A stretch of DNA of 7,688 nt from Frankiales bacterium (GTDB taxonomy: Bacteria; Actinomycetota; Actinomycetes; Mycobacteriales; Jatrophihabitantaceae), in NCBI GenBank assembly GCA_025963265.1, contig JAOPUY010000314.1, forward strand, positions 1 to 7,688, written 5' to 3'. The translations under genes and the position numbers were made by a program. This document shows, piece after piece, positions 5,162-7,688 of this stretch. Below the pieces are notes generated by a model. That model had not been told where the DNA came from, searched no databases, and was given only the letters and a program-made list of their open reading frames with translations. Position 1 is the stretch's first letter. Each line of letters begins with the position of its first letter.

Positions 5162-5959
5162 TCAGCCCAGGACACGGACCCCGCGCGCACCCAGCCGTAA
5201 GATTTCGCGGTCGGTGTCGATCTGAGCCCCGGCCGCGATGTCCGTGGTCAGTCCGACGTCCTTGTGAGCCCATTCCTGCGTGCGTCCCGGAGTGTCGGCG
5301 GTTCCTGAGCGCGCCGCGAGCAGCCCCGACCAGGTGCCGCGGGAGGAGCCCGCGGACAGGACCGCCAGAAGCGCGCCAGCGTCCAGCCCGAGTTCGGCGC
5401 CCAGCTCAATCGCATCGGCGGCCAGACCAGCTGTCGCGGCCAGCAAGGTGTTGTTGACGAGCTTGGCAATCTGGCCGCTACCCGTTGGCCCCAGATGAAC
5501 GACGGGGCTTCCGACGGCATCGAACACGTCTCGGTACTTCGCGATCACCGCGGTCTCGCCGCCGAGCATGACCAGCAGCTTCGGCAGCTCGGAACCTATG
5601 CTGACCGGCGCGTCGATCAGCTCGACGCCGTGCTGGAGGGTCGCTTCGCGCAATCGACGACAAGCGTCCGGGGAGATAGTGCTGTGGATGGCGATCGCAC
5701 TTCCCGGCTTCATGCCGGCTAAGAGGCCGCTGGGACCGAGGACGACCGCGTCGACGTCCTTCTCATCCCACACGCACACTCCGACGAGCTGGGACACCCG
5801 CCCTAGTTCGGCCGGGTCTGCGACCGCGCTGCTCCGTCCTTGGAACGGCTCGAGCGACGCTGGGCGGCGTGCCCACAGCGCCACGTCGTGACCGCCGTCG
5901 ATGAGGAGGCTGACGATGCGGGCGCCCATGTTCCCAACGCCGACGAAACCTACGTCCAT
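5162..5959 (-). CDS. NAD(P)-dependent oxidoreductase, 3-hydroxyisobutyrate dehydrogenase / beta-hydroxyacid dehydrogenase family
   Basis: A 265-residue cytoplasmic beta-hydroxyacid-dehydrogenase-family enzyme. The Rossmann motif GFVGVGNMG is at residues 4-12, and ALWARRP (27-33) has Arg after the second strand, favouring NADP(H). STISP is at 93-97, the substrate loop DAPVSIG (116-122) stands for the usual DAPVSGG, and the catalytic Lys is in GSGQIAKLVNN (K166, N170). A conserved KD pair is at 233-234. The family oxidises beta-hydroxyacids or reduces semialdehydes and, in some branches, imines. The protein ends about 25 residues earlier than typical members of about 290, shortly after the KD helix. 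I see no homologous continuation in another frame. The ATG at 5959 starts directly at the Rossmann strand, but no Shine-Dalgarno is visible on this strand, so the mRNA may be leaderless or weakly translated. It is the first gene of the pair with the SnoaL-like gene and is divergent from the VOC gene. Confidence 0.88.
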   Translation of the reverse strand: MDVGFVGVGNMGARIVSLLIDGGHDVALWARRPASLEPFQGRSSAVADPAELGRVSQLVGVCVWDEKDVDAVVLGPSGLLAGMKPGSAIAIHSTISPDACRRLREATLQHGVELIDAPVSIGSELPKLLVMLGGETAVIAKYRDVFDAVGSPVVHLGPTGSGQIAKLVNNTLLAATAGLAADAIELGAELGLDAGALLAVLSAGSSRGTWSGLLAARSGTADTPGRTQEWAHKDVGLTTDIAAGAQIDTDREILRLGARGVRVLG

Positions 5960-6020
5960 TGGAGGATCGTGTCAGAACGACCGAGAAAACAACATAGGTT
6001 GGGCAAACCGGGGGCGCCGC

Positions 6021-6035
6021 CTGCGCGGTGCGCAG
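6021..6035. promoter_or_regulatory. Candidate operator: perfect inverted repeat CTGCGC-GGT-GCGCAG
   Basis: This 15-base perfect dyad sits in the 118-base divergent spacer (5960-6077) between the 3-hydroxyisobutyrate-dehydrogenase-like gene and the VOC gene. GATACT at 6037-6042 starts one base after it and is a plausible -10 element for the VOC gene, about 35 bases before its ATG. A dyad in the -35/-10 interval is a classic place for a repressor or a MerR-type activator. The dyad and its location are seen directly; the promoter and regulator are inferred. I found no second copy in the other spacers. Confidence 0.4.
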
Positions 6036-6077
6036 CGATACTGAGATGCACGCCGCCACCGACCTGGAAGGCTCGTC

Positions 6078-6479
6078 ATGACCGACTTCCCCGCGATCTC
6101 GCACGCCGCCGTCACCGTCACCGACCTCGCCCGCAGCACGCAGTGGTACACGGGGTTGATCGGTTCCGATCCCGTCCTCGACGAGGACGAAGCCAAGGGC
6201 GTCTATCACCACGCCGTCTGGGCGCTACCGGGCGGACAGCTCTTCGGGATCCACACTCACCAAACCCCCGGCGGGTCGCCATTCGACGAGAGCAGCGTCG
6301 GCCTCGACCACCTCGCCTTCTCCTGCGCCACGCGCGGCGAGCTGGAGCAATGGGCGGCCCGGCTCGACGCGTTAGGCATCGCGCACAGCGGGATCGACGA
6401 CCAGCACTACGGCTCGGGTCTATCCTTTCGCGATCCCGACGGCATCGCGCTCGAGTTCTTCGCCCCGCCTGGGACCTAA
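6078..6479 (+). CDS. VOC (glyoxalase/bleomycin resistance/extradiol dioxygenase fold) protein
   Basis: A 133-residue single-domain vicinal-oxygen-chelate protein made of two beta-alpha-beta-beta-beta modules. Module one starts ISHAAVTVTDLARSTQWYTGLIG (7-29) with H9 as a metal-ligand candidate and continues to GQLFGIHTH (53-61). Module two starts VGLDHLAFSC (74-83) with H78 and ends with FRDPDGIALEFFAPP (117-131), where E126 is the expected last ligand. The family includes glyoxalase I, extradiol dioxygenases, epimerases and drug-binding proteins; the reaction cannot be told from this sequence. The metal-ligand pattern (H9, H59 or H61, H78, E126) looks intact, so an enzyme is more likely than a binding protein. 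The start is supported by GGAAGG at 6066-6071, six bases before the ATG. It converges on the isomerase-family gene with a 20-base gap and appears monocistronic. Confidence 0.9.
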   Translation: MTDFPAISHAAVTVTDLARSTQWYTGLIGSDPVLDEDEAKGVYHHAVWALPGGQLFGIHTHQTPGGSPFDESSVGLDHLAFSCATRGELEQWAARLDALGIAHSGIDDQHYGSGLSFRDPDGIALEFFAPPGT

Positions 6480-6499
6480 CCTCCCGCTTTCCGCCGTCA

Positions 6500-7249
6500 C
6501 TAGAAGGGCGTGCGAGCCAGCCAGTCTTCCCAGACGGCGCGATCGCCGGCCATCTCCACTGGGGTCTCGTCGACTGTGCGCCGCCGGACGATGGCCAGAA
6601 ACAAGTCAGAAGCTCGGCCGCGCACGGAGACCGCTGCGGGCCCCCGCTCAGCGGACCACCGCGGGCCACTCGGTGTGCCGCGGATCAACCAGTCGTGCGA
6701 GTCAGACAGCTCCTCATCGGTGGCGCTGAGCGCCAGCACCACGCCATCGGCCAGTGGCAGTGGGTCCTCGGGTGGCTGGTCGGCGAGGCGGTCCAACCAC
6801 TCGCTCATTCCGTCGGCGGCCAGCTCCGGTGACAAGCGGTACGGCGCACCGAGCGAAATGGCGACGTCGGCTCGGTGAACGGTGGCCTCGTGCAATCGCC
6901 GCCGCAGCCACCAGCTCGCGGGCCGAGCTCCGAGGAAGGTGGCGACCTCCGTGGCTGGTCCAATCTCGTCCACGGCCGCTATCACCGTGCCGGGGCTGTC
7001 TCGAAGCCAGCGCAGCGCGCCCGCTCGGTCCTCCGGCGGCTTGCCGCCCCGAACCTGCCTGGGGTCCAAGGTCGCGTCTGCGCGGTCAGTGATGATCTGC
7101 GCGGCCCATCGGTCGCCGCGCCCGACATGTCGGAGGAGTTGCAGGAGCGTCCAGCCTGGGCAGGTCGGGACGGGCAGGGAGAGGTCGACGTCGAGCAGCG
7201 CGTCAACAAGCAATCCGTTCTGATCCCGCAGCGCGGTGGCGTAGTCCAT
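6500..7249 (-). CDS. Maleylpyruvate isomerase family mycothiol-dependent protein (DinB-like fold)
   Basis: A 249-residue protein with an N-terminal four-helix DinB/MDMPI domain (about 1-150) and a C-terminal alpha/beta domain (about 160-249) of the mycothiol-dependent maleylpyruvate isomerase superfamily. The N-terminal VPTCPGWTLLQLLRHVG (27-43) contributes H41. RRLHEATVHRAD (117-128) supplies E121 and H125, giving the His/Glu/His metal site known from the Corynebacterium glutamicum isomerase. The C-terminal domain ends with VRGRASDLFLAIVRRR (209-224) and the usual VWEDWL. Members use mycothiol as cofactor or conjugate it, and many have unassigned reactions, so maleylpyruvate itself is not a safe substrate call. 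The ATG at 7249 follows the stop of the peroxiredoxin-like gene after a single base, and no clear Shine-Dalgarno is seen, so translation is probably coupled to that gene. Confidence 0.9.
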   Translation of the reverse strand: MDYATALRDQNGLLVDALLDVDLSLPVPTCPGWTLLQLLRHVGRGDRWAAQIITDRADATLDPRQVRGGKPPEDRAGALRWLRDSPGTVIAAVDEIGPATEVATFLGARPASWWLRRRLHEATVHRADVAISLGAPYRLSPELAADGMSEWLDRLADQPPEDPLPLADGVVLALSATDEELSDSHDWLIRGTPSGPRWSAERGPAAVSVRGRASDLFLAIVRRRTVDETPVEMAGDRAVWEDWLARTPF

Positions 7250-7250
7250 G

Positions 7251-7607
7251 TCAGGCTAGGCCGGACACGGCCGCCAGGATATCGGCGGCCTCCGAGCGAG
7301 CGGTCAGGATGCCAAGCTGGTCCGCGATCTGGTTGCCGGGATCGGAAAGCAGCGCGTATGTAGGGGCATTCTTCCCTTGGACGTCGAGTGAACCAGCTGG
7401 CCGCTGAGGGCTTAGCGCGACCAGCGCCAGGCCCGGTTCGACTAGCGCGCGCATTGGCTGCCCCGCGGCCGTCAGGTTGGCGGGCGTCCCCGCGTCGTCG
7501 AGGTCGGCTTGCTCAGTCGTGAAGACGCCGCAGATCTCGGCCGGAACCTGACGCTCCATTGCCTGTCTGAAGTCGACGATCTGCGCGGCCATCGTGCTAG
7601 CGGTCAT
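7251..7607 (-). CDS. Shortened peroxiredoxin-like (AhpC/TSA-related) protein lacking the catalytic Cys motif
   Basis: A 118-residue protein related to the roughly 210-residue AhpC/TSA-type peroxiredoxin-like family. The N-terminal helix region (AAQIVDFRQAMERQVPAEI, 7-25, then TTEQADLDDAG, 30-40) matches the family start. LALVALSPQRPAGSL (60-74) and KNAPTYALLSDPGNQIADQLGI (79-100) match the middle, and ADILAAVSGL matches the last helix. Two family blocks are missing. One lies between about residues 45 and 55 and normally carries the D-L-x-G loop and the WCPYC active site. The other lies after about residue 102 and normally carries the P-T-x-x-x-D strand and the loop beyond it. The only Cys is C26, in the N-terminal helix, so peroxidase activity is not expected. 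The ATG at 7607 is chosen for homology, with GGGGA about nine bases upstream; a TTG at 7679 adds unrelated residues. The frame is intact and coupled to the isomerase-family gene. It may be a decayed gene or a non-catalytic remnant with a new role. Confidence 0.75.
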   Translation of the reverse strand: MTASTMAAQIVDFRQAMERQVPAEICGVFTTEQADLDDAGTPANLTAAGQPMRALVEPGLALVALSPQRPAGSLDVQGKNAPTYALLSDPGNQIADQLGILTARSEAADILAAVSGLA

Positions 7608-7650
7608 GGAGCTGTTCCCCTGCCTTCGACGAATGAGATCGACAACCCAC

Positions 7651-7679
7651 TCTCTACCGGGAAAGAGGACGTTCTTCAA
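7651..7679 (-). promoter_or_regulatory. Candidate sigma-70-like promoter for the peroxiredoxin-like/isomerase-family operon
   Basis: On the minus strand TTGAAG (7679-7674) and TAGAGA (7656-7651) are separated by exactly 17 bases. This would start transcription at about 7644, some 37 bases before the ATG at 7607. The -35 matches TTGACA in four of six positions; the -10 is weaker, and like the common actinobacterial TANNNT it has TA but ends in A. If correct, it makes the two genes at 7607-6500 a self-contained operon. The match is suggestive only. Confidence 0.3.
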
Positions 7680-7688
7680 GCGGCGACA

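Noticed and set aside
5840..6832. A 330-codon open frame on the plus strand
   Set aside because: It covers parts of three well-supported genes in the wrong frame or strand and is Arg/Pro-rich with no motif.
7608..7679. Start of the peroxiredoxin-like gene at TTG 7679
   Set aside because: The 24 added residues do not match the family and would cover the best promoter candidate.
1..7688. CRISPR array, tRNA, rRNA, insertion sequence or attachment site
   Set aside because: No regularly spaced repeats, cloverleaf, rRNA-like stretch, transposase motif or terminal inverted repeats with target duplication were found on either strand by reading.

Overview
The window is strongly GC-rich DNA, and the codon choice and gene families fit an actinobacterium. 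The best lineage clue is a member of the mycothiol-dependent maleylpyruvate isomerase family (6500-7249, minus), because mycothiol is made only by actinobacteria. The GlxA-type AraC regulator, SnoaL-like and short-chain dehydrogenase families are also abundant there, in Mycobacterium, Rhodococcus and relatives. I cannot name a genus. I saw no tRNA, rRNA, CRISPR array, transposase or integrase, so this looks like chromosomal metabolic DNA, not a mobile island.

Layout from left to right. (1) 1-450, minus: the N-terminal 150 codons of a secreted protein that runs off the left edge. (2) 451-711: a divergent spacer with candidate regulatory repeats. (3) 712-3075, plus: a short-chain dehydrogenase followed by a fumarate-reductase/ketosteroid-dehydrogenase-like flavoprotein, probably one transcription unit. 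(4) 3146-4129, minus: a GlxA-type AraC regulator that converges on the flavoprotein. (5) 4179-4664, plus: a protein I do not recognise, divergent from the regulator. (6) 5959-4670, minus: a 3-hydroxyisobutyrate-dehydrogenase-like enzyme and then a SnoaL-like (BaiE-type) protein, probably co-transcribed. (7) 6078-6479, plus: a small vicinal-oxygen-chelate (VOC) protein, divergent from (6). (8) 7607-6500, minus: a shortened peroxiredoxin-like protein followed one base later by the mycothiol-dependent isomerase-family protein.

How the genes may work together (inference). A NAD(P)-dependent alcohol/ketone dehydrogenase, a flavin-dependent ring or enone oxidoreductase, a SnoaL-fold dehydratase/isomerase, a beta-hydroxyacid-dehydrogenase-like reductase and a VOC metalloenzyme, with a GlxA-AraC regulator among them, look like a small catabolic neighbourhood for a cyclic substrate (steroid, terpenoid or hydroaromatic). 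The substrate cannot be read from the sequence.

The most unusual points are these. The peroxiredoxin-like protein lacks the catalytic Cys block and a second C-terminal block, yet stays in frame. The flavoprotein has lost the fumarate reductase His/Arg active-site residues. The dehydrogenase appears to carry His in place of the tetrad Asn. The SnoaL-like protein keeps Tyr/Asp/His at the spacing I recall for the bile-acid dehydratase BaiE. Several operator-like repeats lie in the promoter gaps.
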